Below are positions 1-12,545 of a DNA stretch of 64,000 bases, piece after piece. The notes under the pieces were generated by a model, which saw nothing but the letters and a program-made list of their open reading frames with translations, was not told the DNA's origin and ran no database searches. Numbering within the stretch: position 1 is the first letter of the stretch; each line of letters opens with the position of its first letter. The stretch spans positions 1,738,924 through 1,802,923 of the forward strand of contig MU004235.1 of assembly GCA_010405405.1 (NCBI GenBank). The letters are read 5' to 3'. This DNA is from Microthyrium microscopicum (lineage: Eukaryota > Ascomycota > Dothideomycetes > Microthyriales > Microthyriaceae). The translations under genes were made by a program, and so were the position numbers.

Positions 1-696
1 GTAAGGTGAATGTGCGGGAGAGGAGTTTGGGGAATGTGTCAGTGGTGCAAATTGCGCGGGCGGTGGAGAGCCAGTGGTCGTGGGTTGAGCCGAGATCTGT
101 GTAGGCGGAGGGGATTTTGTGGAGGATCTTTTTGATGGGTAGTCTGGCAGAGTGTGGTTATTAATGTATGTAGAAGGTGGGCTTGAGGGTAATATGTACC
201 TTTGGCCTATAACGCCGGTACTCATGACTATGGTTCGCGAACCTTTCCCGTCATCTTGGGTATCGTCGAAGCATTGGTCTGTAGTCTCGCCCATTTTGAT
301 GGCATCTTGGATCCCACCTTTGCCTGTGACGGCGTTGGCACAACCGGAGTTTATGACTACGGCTCTGATGCCAGAGCCTTCGCGGCGAGTGAGCATGTCT
401 CTGCTGACGGTGACGGGAGCTGCCTGGAACTTATTGGTCGTGAAGGTAGCTGCCGCTGAACATGGCGTTTCAGACGCGATCAAGGCCAAATCATCAAATC
501 GTGTGTTGGAAGCTTTGACGCCGACGTGGGTGCTGGCGGCGAGGAAACCTTTAGGATATGTGCCGCTAGTTGGAACATACTTGATCTTTGCTGGAGGGAC
601 TCCGCCTTCGCCAGGAGCAGAGTACTGTCGGATCTGGGATCTAAAGCTGTTGGCGAATGTACCAAAGAGCTTGTTGGTGGCAGGACGAGCAGCCAT
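1..696 (-). CDS. argJ: Arginine biosynthesis bifunctional protein ArgJ, mitochondrial (5' part, runs off the window)
   Basis: Glutamate/ornithine N-acetyltransferase of the acetylated arginine cycle; it moves acetyl from N-acetylornithine to glutamate and can also use acetyl-CoA, in the mitochondrial matrix. The visible model is complement(join(<1..143,200..696)), about 213 codons. The start at 696 opens a Ser/Arg/Ala-rich presequence ([14 protein letters not shown]). It is followed by family blocks: [15 protein letters not shown], the NKFQAAPV segment, [16 protein letters not shown] and, across the intron, [11 protein letters not shown]. The 56-bp intron (144-199) has GT-AG ends and restores the frame within the arginine codon before LPI. 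The Thr where ArgJ cleaves itself lies further downstream and is outside the window. Identification is firm; the C-terminal half is simply not present here. Confidence 0.93.
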   Translation of the reverse strand, partial: MAARPATNKLFGTFANSFRSQIRQYSAPGEGGVPPAKIKYVPTSGTYPKGFLAASTHVGVKASNTRFDDLALIASETPCSAAATFTTNKFQAAPVTVSRDMLTRREGSGIRAVVINSGCANAVTGKGGIQDAIKMGETTDQCFDDTQDDGKGSRTIVMSTGVIGQRYILPSSPPSTYINNHTLPDYPSKRSSTKSPPPTQISAQPTTTGSPPPAQFAPLTHSPNSSPAHSPY

Positions 697-1376
697 CGTA
701 TGTGTATGGCGTCGATCGACGAATTCGGACAATTCTGATAACCGACGGTTTACATCTGAGGACTGGAGAAGAACTTATTCTCTTAAGAGGCACTAGAAGT
801 CATAGCATGTTGTCGCGAGATGAGTCGAAAAAAAGATTGATTTGTTCAAATATTTTCCTTGCACATGCAGGTGTTCTGTATGATAACATTTCCCCTCAAG
901 CCCCTCCACGCTATCTGACTTTGCAGGGCTTATCCTTGCTAGCGTGATGCCGCACGTGTGCGTAGATTCAGCCTCACTAATTGGGAACGTGAGAATGGTC
1001 AGATCTCACTAAGTTAGTGAGGCGACGCGGAGATTAGCAGTCCGATCCCCCAAACCTGGATTTGTATAGCGACACATGCTACTAATCATCGCTAAACACC
1101 CATGTCGGTAGCTTTGCTATTGTGCTCCCTATGTCTTTGCCGTGTCAACTCGCACGATCACCACTCTCTGCCGGTGATCTTGATATCATTATACCGCCCA
1201 CACGGCCTTGATCTGTGTTCTGTTATCAACCATGATTCTATTCACTTCCTTTTTGTTCCTGACGAACAGCCTATCAAAATTTATGCCGACAGAATTACCC
1301 AGAACGATACCAATAGGTACCTAGCCATGTACTCCGTAACAGCTTTTAGCCGAATCGCACAGCTCCTTTAAAAGCC
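697..1376. other. Intergenic region upstream of argJ
   Basis: This 680-bp stretch lies between the argJ start and the stop of the cryptochrome gene. It would hold the argJ promoter and the cryptochrome 3' end. Short open frames on both strands show no family resemblance. I see no RNA gene or repeat. Confidence 0.5.
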
Positions 1377-3397
1377 TCATATCGCCGGAGAACCGTATCC
1401 ACGTCTGGACTGTCCATCCACTTGCGGTGAATACTGTGGTTGCTGTTGATCGCGACCTCCTCGCCCTCTCCATCCTCCTCCATGCCCATTCGCTCGCCCA
1501 CGACCCCTAAACCCTCCACCTCCTCGACCGCGACTACCACCGCGAGGTTTCTTGCCTACCGAGAATGGGATCTTTTCCAAGGGTTCGAGAACCCACTCAA
1601 ACTTCTGTAAACCCAGCCGCTGCTGCTCCAACTCTGGAAGCCTCCACGCCTGGAACAGACCCATGAGCTTCTCTTGATCAATTTCACCACTTCCATCCTT
1701 GATGTCGATGCGCCGAAGCTCTGGAATCCAAGTCATGATGTACGCGCCCTTGGAATCATAATCAAGAGATTGTTTGACAGGATTGAAGATTCGTCCTTCT
1801 CGCGGATCGTTTCCTACGCCAGAAACGTATTGCCAATTTCCCCAATTGCTGGACACGTCGTAGTCGACGAGCATACATTCATACCATTCGGCACCGTACC
1901 GCCAATCCATACCCAGATGCTTGGAGAGGAAACTGGCCACATTTTGACGCGCTCGGTTGCTCGTGTAGCCAGTCCAGAATAGCTCTCGTTGCGAAGCATC
2001 GATGAGCCCAATACCAGTATGTCCGGCTAGGAAGCGGTCGAAGATTTGGTGGCCTCCCACTCCGTCCATGGTACGTTCTGGCGTTTTCCAGTCCTTGTCG
2101 CATAATCCACGAAAGCCATCCAGTTGAAAGAGCTTGGGACCGAATTTTTGAGCACAGAATCGCATATAGTCTCGCCAGAGGAGTTCAAAACGAACTGCCG
2201 TGGTGCCTGCATTTTCGCCCTGGCCGAAACCTTGCCCATTTTTGTATGACTCGAATCGGGCTTTGCTGTCCTTGTCTTGGAAGATTAATTTCCCGCCTTC
2301 GAAAACTGACATTTCTGCATGTATTTGCCGTGCAGATATGCTGCCTATTGCAAGATATCCGGAAAGTTTGGTGCTAAACTCAGTGCCAACAAGACCATTT
2401 CGAGTGTCCTTGTATGCACTCATGGAGCCGCTTTCCATCAGTGTTTCGACGCGCTTCATTGCGTGAGTTTCACCGCCTTCAAACGGGTGGGCAGAATAAG
2501 TCTCAATATCATCTGCCGGTGGCATTGGTGTTGAAGATAAGCCAATCGAGTCGCCCAAGGGTTTGAGTAGGCCTTGAATAAGTTGTTTCTTTGTGGATGG
2601 TTCGGTAAACTCGCGCCGTATGGGAGGAATTGACGTAGTTGTCGGAAAAGGAGGCAGCTCGGTCGGTACTGGATGTGGTTGTCGAGGTCTTTCACGAAGA
2701 GGCTCTAGGGCCTTACGAAAGGTGGTGAAAATGTCAGGTAAGTTGGACATTCCATTAAAGGGGAAATCATCACTGCTACTGTTTAGTAGGGAACTGGTTG
2801 CGGCGGTGTTGCATGATCGGACGTATTGCCGATAGAGGGAACAGAGGCAACTTACTCGTCGACGAAGTATTTCTCATCCTTGAAAAGACGAAACTCCTTG
2901 CCACCGGCTTTGACAACCTTTTGCACCTCCAGTTCTTCAGTCTGCTCCTCGGCTGTGATGTCTTTGGTCATCCAAACACCCACCACTTCGCCCCTGGATT
3001 TGTCGGCGTCGAAGAACTTGAAAGCATCCTGAACAACTTCATGAATGCGTCCAACGCGAATGGCCATTCCACTGCCATGGCTTTCCAAAGACTCTTTCAG
3101 ATCCCAGACATTCTCCGCAAGAAACTTTGCTCGATGGGGTCCGCAGCGCCAGAATCGCGCGAGCTTGCTCCTTGCCTCTGGAAATGGAGAAACAGATTTT
3201 TGCGCGCCATCGTCCTCGCTCAATAAGCCAGAAACCTCAATTTGATGGGCTGAGAAGACGTAGATGGGCAATAAATGGGTGAAAGACACGTTCTTTGTTT
3301 TATTGCGAAAAGCCTGGCAGATTTCATGGAAGACTGGATTATCTGCAAGTCGAAGGTCCCTGCGAAGAAGGTAGATGAGAATCTTGGGCGTCGCCAT
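1377..3397 (-). CDS. Cryptochrome DASH (FAD/antenna-binding photolyase family) with RGG-rich tail
   Basis: Blue-light flavoprotein of the photolyase/cryptochrome superfamily, DASH subgroup. Members bind FAD and a folate antenna and repair pyrimidine dimers in single-stranded or looped DNA. Model: complement(join(1377..2772,2856..3397)), 645 aa. The 83-bp GT-AG intron joins YFVD to DDDFPFNGMSNLPDIF. Residues 1-180 hold the photolyase alpha/beta domain, starting ILIYLLRRDLRLADNP. The C-terminal part has the FAD-binding core: GYLAIGSISARQIHAE, LLWRDYMRFCAQKFG, GHTGIGLIDASQREL, then NRARQNVASFL and DWRYGAEWYECMLVDYDVSS. The last 60 or so residues are an RG/RGG-rich extension, as in other fungal DASH proteins such as Neurospora cry, and suggest nucleic-acid contact. 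The start has no in-frame competitor. Whether it repairs DNA or only signals cannot be told from sequence. Confidence 0.95.
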
Positions 3398-6300
3398 GGT
3401 AGGCAGTCTACCAATACCTCAGCCTCCTCCTTCTCGGCAGTAAACACTTGTTACTTGCTCTTTAAGTCAATTATTTTCTCAAGCGGATACTGGATAAGCC
3501 ACAATAATATGTGGCTAAATTTTGTTGCGTCAGGACAAGAACTCGACAGGGTCTCAATCTAGACTCTGGGCCCACGGCGACGTCCGCGAATCTCGACTTG
3601 GGCTTATTTGTTGCAGTTCCTAGGCTTGTGTAATGATTTGAGAATCAAGGACTGAAATTGGGCGTCTGTCAAAATGCGAATAACGTGGGAATCTTTGGAC
3701 CCTGAACGGCGGAAGTGAGACAAATCTTTGACGTACGCAGGTCTCTGTATTATTTGGTTGCTGGATGGCTGGACACGGATTTGAGCTTGTTCGTAATGTG
3801 CGAATCACTGGCACGACGGGCACGTCGCTCAGTACAAGTACTATAGTAGTTTGGTTTCCATACCTAGGAACAATCCGGTCATTAATGATTGGTGCATGCT
3901 ACTATCCTGGCGTGTCTGGTAGACTTTGGTTGGCACCGGCCTTAGTAGTTACTAGTTGGCCTCGAGAAACTGCAAGTGTGCACTCTGCAAGCCTGCAGTC
4001 GGGAAGCCACATTAGCGGAGTACACTCCGACTTGGTGATGCCGTCAACTTGTTCGAACACCAATGGTACGATACCAACACGATTCGTCTCACTGGTACTG
4101 TAGATCTAGATGGGTGTTTCTAGTGCAATCGAGGCGGTAGGTTGATGATGCAAGTCGTTCAAGAAGTCTGCATTATCATGTGTCACTACTACTGGCTGTA
4201 TAATCAATTGACTTCATGCTGTCGGCTAAGGTACCATATGGGGTTAAAATATCACTGGCGGCGTCTAGACTGCCAGTAATGCCTCGAAAAATGTCTCCGA
4301 TGGCAAGATCCATGCCAGTGGTGGTGGAGATCGAATCCGCACAGAGCAGCCATAGCTTCCAAGGCACGAATCAATGATGAGTCCAATAATTGCACAAAAT
4401 GCACACGAAAGGAACACTCAAATGATACTCTTCCGACCAACTTTGCATAAATAATGTTTGACTTATACATGCCATGGAGTCACGATAGCACGTCAAATGA
4501 ACGAGCCGCTAAGCAAAGATCTTCAAGGCTCGGTAGTGAGCGTATCCAATACCATTCAATGAGGAAATTATCCTGATCATTATGAGCTGTGTTTAGGTAG
4601 AATGATATATCAATGTTTATTAGTAAAACTAATGTATTCAGTGCAAGTGAGGTTTTCGTGGTATAATCACATAGTATGTAAATATGACCTACGAATTCTG
4701 GACTGCGAACGGTTCGATTGTCTCACATTTGTACGGCATCAGATCTTGCGAAATTTCTCGACGACCACAATTCAGTTCTGTAATTGTTAGGCTCATTAAA
4801 GAGGCATCGATGTCTAAATATTATACCTGTATACCCAACTTTAATAATATCGGATCAAAGCCTGAAACTCTGTTTCTAGCACACCCGTTGCGAAGTATCT
4901 GTACAGCTTCCGCAGGTGCGTTGTGAAGTCTAGGCCCATCTCAGATGTCATCGGGTAGTAGTTCCTTGTTATTGTTAGCCTCGTACGTATAAAGTTGCCG
5001 CGATGATTCTTCAATTCTTGAAACTCAAATTGAGGGGGCTCCCCGCGTGGCGCAGCTGTGTCCCAGAGCAAGCCAAATTTAATCGTGGGGAGCAACGTTT
5101 AACATTGATGGTTTTTAAACGATCTCAACTTCCTTTTGCATATCGACCTCGTGGCGTGCCGCGTTTACCAAGTCCCTGGGTAACCAATCCCCATTAACAA
5201 TTTCAAACCTCGCATTCGGAGCTATATCCGAAGGCTGGCGTCGGCACATTATACCTTTGGTCGAGACCCTTCTGCACCGTTTGTAGCCTTACTCCTCGCA
5301 TATGCAAGGCCCGATTACCGTACCTCCGTACGACGTGGCGGCGGTCTGGTGTTTGGTTTGTCCTGCCTTCTCGTAATTTTAACTTAACCTCCGTCAATTC
5401 TCGGGCCAAAATAACCTCCGTAAACCATCGGAGTGTTGATGTAACAATCTAGTCTTTACGATAGTGCATTCTGGGTTAGCACAGTCGGGACTGAAAATGC
5501 TGACTGCATTTGCTGAAGTGCACGATACGCAGTCAATGACCCGTCGATCAACCCTGACGATGAATAGTTTGGTACCATGTGCCCAATCTATGTTTAGAGC
5601 TATGTATCTATAGTATCTTCATCATAGTGACGTCAAGATCAACCATTTCAAAGGTTAAATGGACAGCCAAGCAATCTAGGTGGTAAATGACCGGTATCCG
5701 ACAGGTGAGCTACATCGCGGAAGAGGTCATCTTAACCTTTTAGTCGGTGTGTTGGTAGCGTCTCGGCGAGATACAAAGTATGCAGTGACTTGGCGTGAAT
5801 GTCTCCAGCACAGTCATTTCTCAATTACTTTTGCCGATTTGATACTGAGTTACTCTCGGCGCCTACGGACAGGAATCCTGTGGAGCCAATTCCTACTTCG
5901 TGTTATATTTAGGTACAAAGCATTAACTATTGAAGTCCTAGCTGTAGATCTTTATAGATCGTGACAGTGCTTAAATCCGATGCGTCTAATAGATGTACTC
6001 AAGGGCAATTCAGCATGGGTCACGCGTCAATCTGTCATTCTCTGATCAGATTGTGACTCTTGATGATTTCTGATACTTGTCATCGCCGTAAACGCTCCGG
6101 ACGTTCCGATCGTTCAGAGTAGGAGTAGTTGGAACTTCTTCGAGAATCAGTAAAGTAGTAAGTTTTGCCGTCGGAGATTGAGATCACCTCAAGGCTGAAA
6201 ACAGTCTTCTATTCCACATTGTTATAATAAAAATGTTTCTGGTTTGCGAGTTGTAAATGTGGTGTTGCATGTAGTCTAGATCTAAAGTGGGAATGAACAT

Positions 6301-9300
6301 CTAATTGTACCATACATAGGTATGTGAATAACGAAGACGTTAGTAGTGCCAGACCATAGTAACGCCGAAAATAAACAAACGTAAGCGCCGAAATGAACGC
6401 AATAAACAAAGATGAAAGTCCAATCCGAAAGCATTACCATCTTTCCCGATTCCCTCCCTCGTAGGCCTATCCGTACATCATGCAGTGATTCGTGAGCCAT
6501 GAGATTAAGCACCATGGTGAGATAAAACAAGCCTTCCAATGACATGATAATATTGACAAACGCCGTGGCTATGCATGGGTATCGTAACGTCCAGAAAAAA
6601 AAGTTAAATCAAGGGCGTCCAACTGGAGAACGTTCCCAGTGTCGTAACATCTCGCTTATAGCCCAAGTCCACTCCTGAGTGAAGGCATTCGCTAATTGTT
6701 GAACGCTATGCTGAGTTGGAGCCATATCGCCCCACATCTCTGGCTGTTGTGCTTGGTGAATGGCATAGTATGGTATCAATCGACTGTCGCGTTTTAGTCG
6801 GCTGATTCGTTGCACAGGTTTTCGATCTCACTTACTCAGATTGTACCTTGGATAAAACAAGCCAGCAAAAATTCCAGCTTCTATTGCTCAATGGATCTGC
6901 ATAAACTCTACGTTTTGCCTCGTCTATAACATGAGAACTAAAGTCAATTTAGCTCTTCTTGTCTGGACAGTTTCAGTGACTTGACCGACCTAAACGGATA
7001 GTTGGTTGTCAACGCTCGAAGTTCTGTGAGAAGCATATTGGAGTTCACATAGTGCGACCCTATATCTTAAGTTAGGTTTATCCTATAAGGCTGAAGCATG
7101 CTACTGTACTCACAAGCACTTGTCATGGGGCCCGTGACATCTGGCGTCCCTACTTCTGCAAACACTTTTTCAATTCTTCGAAGCTCCTGAAGAGTGTTTA
7201 TTTGATGAGTTTGTAATGCGTGGATGAGCTGAGCCTTTTCAGTCTGTATTCCGATACAACAATATGAGCTATCTAAAGACAAAGGGGCGCGAGAATATGG
7301 AGCAAACTTACCTCCGTCATTTCATTGTCTTGATCCGTCATCGCTGTTCCTAGGTAGGTAAACGCTGGCCATGCGGCTGTATCTGGTGGTGCTGTTCTCG
7401 ATTGTTGGATCAGAACTGGTCCTGTCTTAACTTTTATGATGTTTACCCGAGTCGTCTCTGAGTGGGTTTTTGAATGCATGGCTTGTTTACCTCAAGGTTG
7501 ACTTCGGGGAGTCCGCCTTATGAAATCAGTCTGATCTTATTTCGTATGGAACTGAGCTGTATGCAGGCGTATAGTTGTAACCTAAAGACTTTAACGTTCC
7601 CATAGGTCGTTAATAACTCAACCCTCGAAACGCTACTTTAGGTAAGTTCCAGGTGCCTGATGTCTAATCATTTATATGTTCAGCTGCTCTAGAAAATCTC
7701 AAATACATAGGAGACAAATGGTTTGCTTGTGCTCAAGTCTGAACAAGGGAACCACGGTACATAGGCTTGAAGCCACTTTACCCTTGTGATTGTGGCATCA
7801 GTCCTACGCTGACCTCACGTCCTCGATACTATGAAAGCGAAAACTCAACATTGAGCTTAAGCCTCCAAAGCATCATTTCGAGCTATAATTTCTTGGAGCA
7901 TCGCCACAAGGAACCCAAGACAGGGATTGATTTAGAGTTGGGGGCTGCCGGCTAGTTGATATGCACTGAGAGTGAGCTATTTCTCACTGGGCAGTATCGA
8001 ACCAGTAGGCGCAGCCATATTTTGAAAGAACGAATTACAGCTAGTGGATTGTAAAGTGGTAATGCATTTCCAAACCATCATAGAGGTGGTGTCTACGATA
8101 ATCTAGCTGCAGCTTATGTTAGTGATTTCTGCTTGTAGAAGAGCGACCTACCGTACAAGTATCGGCAAATTACCCCTATCGGGCATCAGTGGCCTCAAAG
8201 TACTATCAATTCTGACCGAAATCATCAATTTGGGTAGAATAAAGAGCTTACATGATCAAATCCTTCACTTGGCAGTCCATGGTTGTCTGAAGATTGCATG
8301 CATATTCTTTTGGTAAATACTCCAGCTTGATCTGCGTCGGGTACCCCTGGGATGGACACCCGGTAAGTACGTGCTCTTTCAGTGGCTTTCAAGCTTGAAC
8401 CAAGTGATTCTATATTTCCCCGCGTGAGCTTTTAGCCCAAACTTTGAGAGAGCTTACCATAAGTTAAAAGGCTTGTCAGATTACGTAGCCGCGCCACAGC
8501 TTACCGTTCCGAGTCCAGTCTATGCTGGAGCAGTAACGCCCGGTCCGATGTTTGTGCAGATATTGTCTCCAGCATGTTACCTTTGAAGCCTATAACCGTT
8601 GAGTGCTTCGAAGAAAGCACTCGAATTGCCGTTCGTTGACCCTGTGGGTATCAGCGAGGGACTAAGTCACCGGAATTTACGGGCTGTCAAACTTCAGCCT
8701 GATAACTGCAGAACACGCACGTCGCATGCACTAGCGCCCGTTTCTCAGGAAAGTAGCTGGGCTTTCCTATACATGGAATCTATTTAGGTACTTATGCATT
8801 GCTCTGCGGTAAAGGCCTCGTGGCTTGTGCGGGAGCGGAATCTTGAGGCCTGACATAAGATGACGTTTCTCATGACTCGGAACATCTGGTTGGTTAGGAG
8901 ATTATAATACGGCTCATATAGGGACGGTGCCCGGTCCAATTGGACTTTCCTTGACCACCCTGGCATCTAGAATTTATCGACCTCTTATGGAATCCAGAGG
9001 ACGCCATCTACCGGACAGTCGAAATGGTTCGAACTCAGCCTCATAGCATCTCAGGGGTTCACGAGCATAATAGCTGAAGGTTTTCGTCCTCCCAAAAGCT
9101 CCCTGCCATAATATAATGGCTGTGCTTTTGCCAAGTTTAGATGTATTACAAACGCATCTTCTCTTTTTAAAATTGCTTCGAAATTCCGGCCGGTCAGTAG
9201 TCTTGCGGAGCGACCACATCGTAGTGTTTCCGTGATCTGAAAACCACCTGTGTCCCATCATCCACCCTTTGCTACGATCACTCTTTTAGCATCGCCACTT

Positions 9301-10059
9301 ATTCTAATCCTGGAATAAAAATGCTACTCCCCTTTGCATCATGCAAATCCGGTTGATATATCTTCTCGATTTCAGCTTTCCGCCATGGCGGATGTTTATT
9401 ACGCAGTGGGAGGAGATTAAGATCGACTGAACTTTTCCCACTGCTCAAGCAAATTCTTGAAATCTGAGGAGTTCTGAAATCCAGATTTACAGCTACAGCT
9501 CTGGTTCAGCTAAGGTATATCCCTGGAAAACTTAAATGAGACAGACTGTCTGTGAAATTTCGATGGAGCGGTCGTAACCTCACCGATGGCTTCCTCTTAC
9601 TCGAAGTTATGAAAATATGATGCCCAAACCCATGCAAATCCTCCATCTACACCTCTCCACTCGTACGCCAATCAAAGTTTGAAGCAGAGTGCTGGAGACT
9701 GATGTAAGAACAGGTAACGCCCAAAAAGTGATCCTTTTATACTGATATTTGAGAAATAAGGTAGATGATAGGAACGATTTGACCCCACGAGAAGTATTCA
9801 GTAGTGAAGCGTTACAGATTCCTTCACAATGTGCAAGTAGATTGTGTGTAGAGTACTGAATTGTGAATATAGGAGAGGCTTACCCCCTTTCAAAATCCGC
9901 TACCTGCTCGCTCTATTGTAGGCGAAGTCGCCAAAGTACACCCTCGGTCTCGATTGTTGTAAATGGGGATCGATGTGTTGCCAGAATAATTGAGTCGACT
10001 CATGAGATTCAATTTCGAGATCTAATGGAGAGGGTCGGGTGCACATTTGGAGTACCTTC
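3398..10059. other. Gene-poor 6.7-kb stretch
   Basis: Base composition is moderate, unlike the RIP blocks, but no open frame longer than about 95 codons occurs and none matches a family I know. I saw no tRNA (no A-box/B-box pair with clover-leaf potential), no clear tandem repeat and no inverted-repeat element. A weak spliced candidate at 6609-7479 is listed separately. The stretch ends at the left terminal repeat of a transposon. It may be old, diverged mobile DNA or simply intergenic. Confidence 0.4.
6609..7479 (-). pseudogene. Possible small multi-exon gene or gene remnant, unidentified
   Basis: This is a tentative reading. An open segment 7312-7479 starts with ATG at 7479 (56 codons, ending in MTE) and meets a GTAAGT donor. 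A phase-compatible acceptor leads to 7114-7243, which encodes a helical stretch (TEKAQLIHALQTHQ...LQELRRIEKVF) and ends at a GTGAGT donor. Downstream open segments follow near 6840-6935 and 6609-6815. The last contains QQLANAFTQEWTWAISEML, vaguely like the 'EEW..I' stretch after the DDE domain of Tc1-type transposases. Linkage between the last segments is not resolved and one join would need an implausibly short intron. I do not recognise the product. It could be chance. Confidence 0.2.
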
Positions 10060-10209
10060 GGATCGCGATTTGTCAGGTGCAGAATTATTTTCGGGTCGTG
10101 CACGGGCCTTTTAAAAAATATATATCCCCAACCACCTATACCATAATGAGATCGAGATAGTAAATTCACGATTGCTCGCTATCTACCACATTATATACAT
10201 TAAAACTAC
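10060..10209 (+). repeat. Left inverted terminal repeat
   Basis: It reads GATCGCGATTTGTCAGGTGC, then the shared GTGCA.GGGCCTTTT box and the ATCCCCAACCACCTATA box. It matches the reverse complement of 18662-18813 with few indels. This copy keeps many Cs and Gs that are T and A in the right copy, for example CCCCAACCACC against CCCTAACTACC. It is therefore the less mutated end. Confidence 0.8.
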
Positions 10210-10739
10210 AAGTGCTATATTCCTTATAGTATATTACCTTATTAGGAGCTTAAAAATAATAGCTTTCCTTACTAGTTACTAAGTAAATATACTAAACTAT
10301 TATTCTATTGCTTTAGATTCTTAGCTTAATCTATCTCTATATATAGTGTCTACTATAATAACTACTCCTTTTACTCTAATTTTAACTATTAGTACTAATG
10401 CTATTATAAATCCTTATATTATAGCTACGCGCTAGATATAAATTTAGATATATTAACTAGGTAGGATATATATTAATATAACTTAATATATTTATGCTAT
10501 TATATATCTTAAGTATAACTAGACTATAGTAAGAATTACTAAGAAGATATACTATTTAATATAAATAATTAAGTACTAGTAATATAACCTAAGGAAATAT
10601 AAGTCTATATAAAAACTATAAATACTATTACGTAGAATACTTCTATAATTTAAACTAGTAGATAAGGATACCTTATTATAATATCTTTTATTATATAGTT
10701 AGTAGTTATAGGCTAAGATAGTTTACTAGCTAGAGTAAG

Positions 10740-11440
10740 AGTATAGTATATTAGTAGATAGGTTTATAGTATCTAGAATACTTAAGAAAAGAGGATAGAA
10801 TATAAAAGCTATTATATAATTATTACTAAATAAGAGTAAAGAGCTTTATGCTATATATTACTAGGATTTATTATAGTTTAAAGCTTAAGATTTAGTCTTC
10901 CTAAATAAGTCTATCTTTAAAGAGTAAAATAGCTAGAGACTATATATATATATATTTATAAGTTAACCCTTATAATAAATATAGAATATAAACTATAGAA
11001 AGACGTATATAATCTTAGCTACTATAATACTTAATAGGTATCTTCCTTATACTAGATTTTAAGAAAAGTATTATAATGTAGAGGACTTCTATAATTAGAT
11101 TAGGATATAACTAATACTAATATTATAATGTTAGTTTAGAGATTATATACTTATTATAGTATTTAATAACGTTTTAGTTTATACTAATTTAGATATAGAA
11201 TAGCTATTAGAGAGTATAGGCTTTATTATTTACTATTTACTACTCTACTCTCCTAATTTTAATCTAATAGAGTTAATGTTTAGTATTCTTAAGACCTAGA
11301 TAAAAAGGAATTAGGTATATAAATAGTAGAATTTTAGAAACTTTATGTCTTTCTTAAAGTATATAGTTATAGCTAGTAGCTATAATTACTTTATAGTTAG
11401 ATAGTTTAGGTATGCTACTAGTAATTTATATTATAAAGGA
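10740..11440 (+). pseudogene. Tc1/mariner-type DDE transposase relic, RIP-inactivated
   Basis: One frame stays coherent from about 10740 to 11440 apart from stops explained by TGG-to-TAG or CAA-to-TAA changes. At 10889 it reads DLVFLNKS, where active relatives have DLVF(V/L)DES, so the first catalytic Asp has become Asn. Exactly 119 codons later, at 11246, it reads YSPNFNLIELMFSILK, matching the YSPDFNPIE block with Asp to Asn and Pro to Leu. The frame closes near RYATSNLYY, similar to the H.RHAGY tail of fungal Tc1-like enzymes. All these substitutions are G-to-A or C-to-T. The N-terminal helix-turn-helix region is too decayed to place. No function can remain. Confidence 0.75.
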
Positions 11441-12095
11441 ATAAATATATATACGTATTATAAGTTTCTTTAAGAATATAAGATATAAAGTATAGTAGAG
11501 CTTTATTAGTAGAATAATTAGTTATTACGTTATAAAGGAAATATTTAGGGCAATATAGATGCTATTAGGTAATTTATATTACGATTATAGGATATTAATA
11601 TTATATAGTAGTTTAGTTTATTTTATATCTTATAAACTAACTATTAAACCTTACTTTACTATTCTTTATCTCTTTATTTTTATTCTTACTAGCTATTTTA
11701 TATTAGTAAGTAGTCCTTATTTACCTCTATATATAGCAAGTATAAATAAGGACTACTAACTAGTACTTTCTAGGCGTTATCTAATTTTATTTAAGTATAA
11801 GTTAAGATTCTATTATATATTGCTATTTATATAGTAGCTTTTAACTATTATATTAAAGTCTTAGTAGAACTCTTTATTATCTTAAATATAAGGCTAGTAA
11901 GCTAAGGCTCTTATTCCTATATACTTTAGTAATATATAGGGAATATAGGAGTAAAGATATAGAAGTTAGAGTCTTATATAAAGGATAGTATTTTTTAATA
12001 TAGTAGAGGCGCGTATTAGTAAGAAGAGAGTCTTAGGAATCTTATTACTACTTTTAGATAGTAGTAATCTAATAATAGTAAAGTCTTAGCTTTTT

Positions 12096-12180
12096 TAGTA
12101 TTCCTTTTAGAATAGTAAGTTAGTAGAGCTTAACCTCTTATAGTATTCCTTTAGAATAATAAATTAGTAGAGTTCTAGTA
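12096..12180. repeat. Two-copy direct repeat, about 44 bp
   Basis: The block AGTATTCCTTTTAGAATAGT...TTAGTAGAG occurs at about 12098 and again at about 12142, with small changes. It lies inside the RIP-degenerated element, just before the 50-bp repeats. Confidence 0.5.
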
Positions 12181-12545
12181 AATAAACTAGAAAGATAAAG
12201 AGAATACACGCTAGATAGTAGCTTAACCTAAATAAACTAGAGAAATTAAGGAAATATATGCTAAATAGTAACTTAACTTATAATTTATAGGAATAATATA
12301 GAGATAGTACCTTATAAGGAATAAAGTCTTATAGCTCTAAGTCTTAAAACTAAATTAGAGTTAATTTAGTGAGCTATAAAGTATAAAGTCCTAACTTTTT
12401 TAATAATATTATTAAGGAAATATACGCTAGAGGGTAGCTTAACCTAAATAAATTAGAGAAATTAAGGGAATATATACTAGAGAATAGCTTAACCTAAATA
12501 GACTAGAAAGATTAAGAAAATATACGCTAAAGGGTAACTTAATCT
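12180..12545. repeat. Two clusters of a 50-bp tandem repeat
   Basis: Units share CTTAACCTAAATA(A/G)ACTAGA, then A.ATTAAG.AAATATACGCTAGA. Copies start near 12181 and 12231 (50 bp apart), and again at about 12437 and 12487 (50 bp apart), with partial units at both sides. A diverged spacer of about 130 bp separates the clusters. The repeats sit between the two coding relics of the element and may mark an internal regulatory or subterminal region. Confidence 0.6.

Noticed and set aside
152-796. 214-codon open frame on plus at the left end
   Set aside because: It is the antisense of the argJ exon, which has clear family motifs on minus.
9020-9050. tRNA B-box-like word GGTTCGAACTC
   Set aside because: No A-box at the right distance and no acceptor stem could be formed.
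11559-11759. 66-codon hydrophobic frame inside the RIP element
   Set aside because: AT-rich sequence gives Leu/Ile/Tyr/Phe-rich frames by chance; it also runs between the two relics without a family match.
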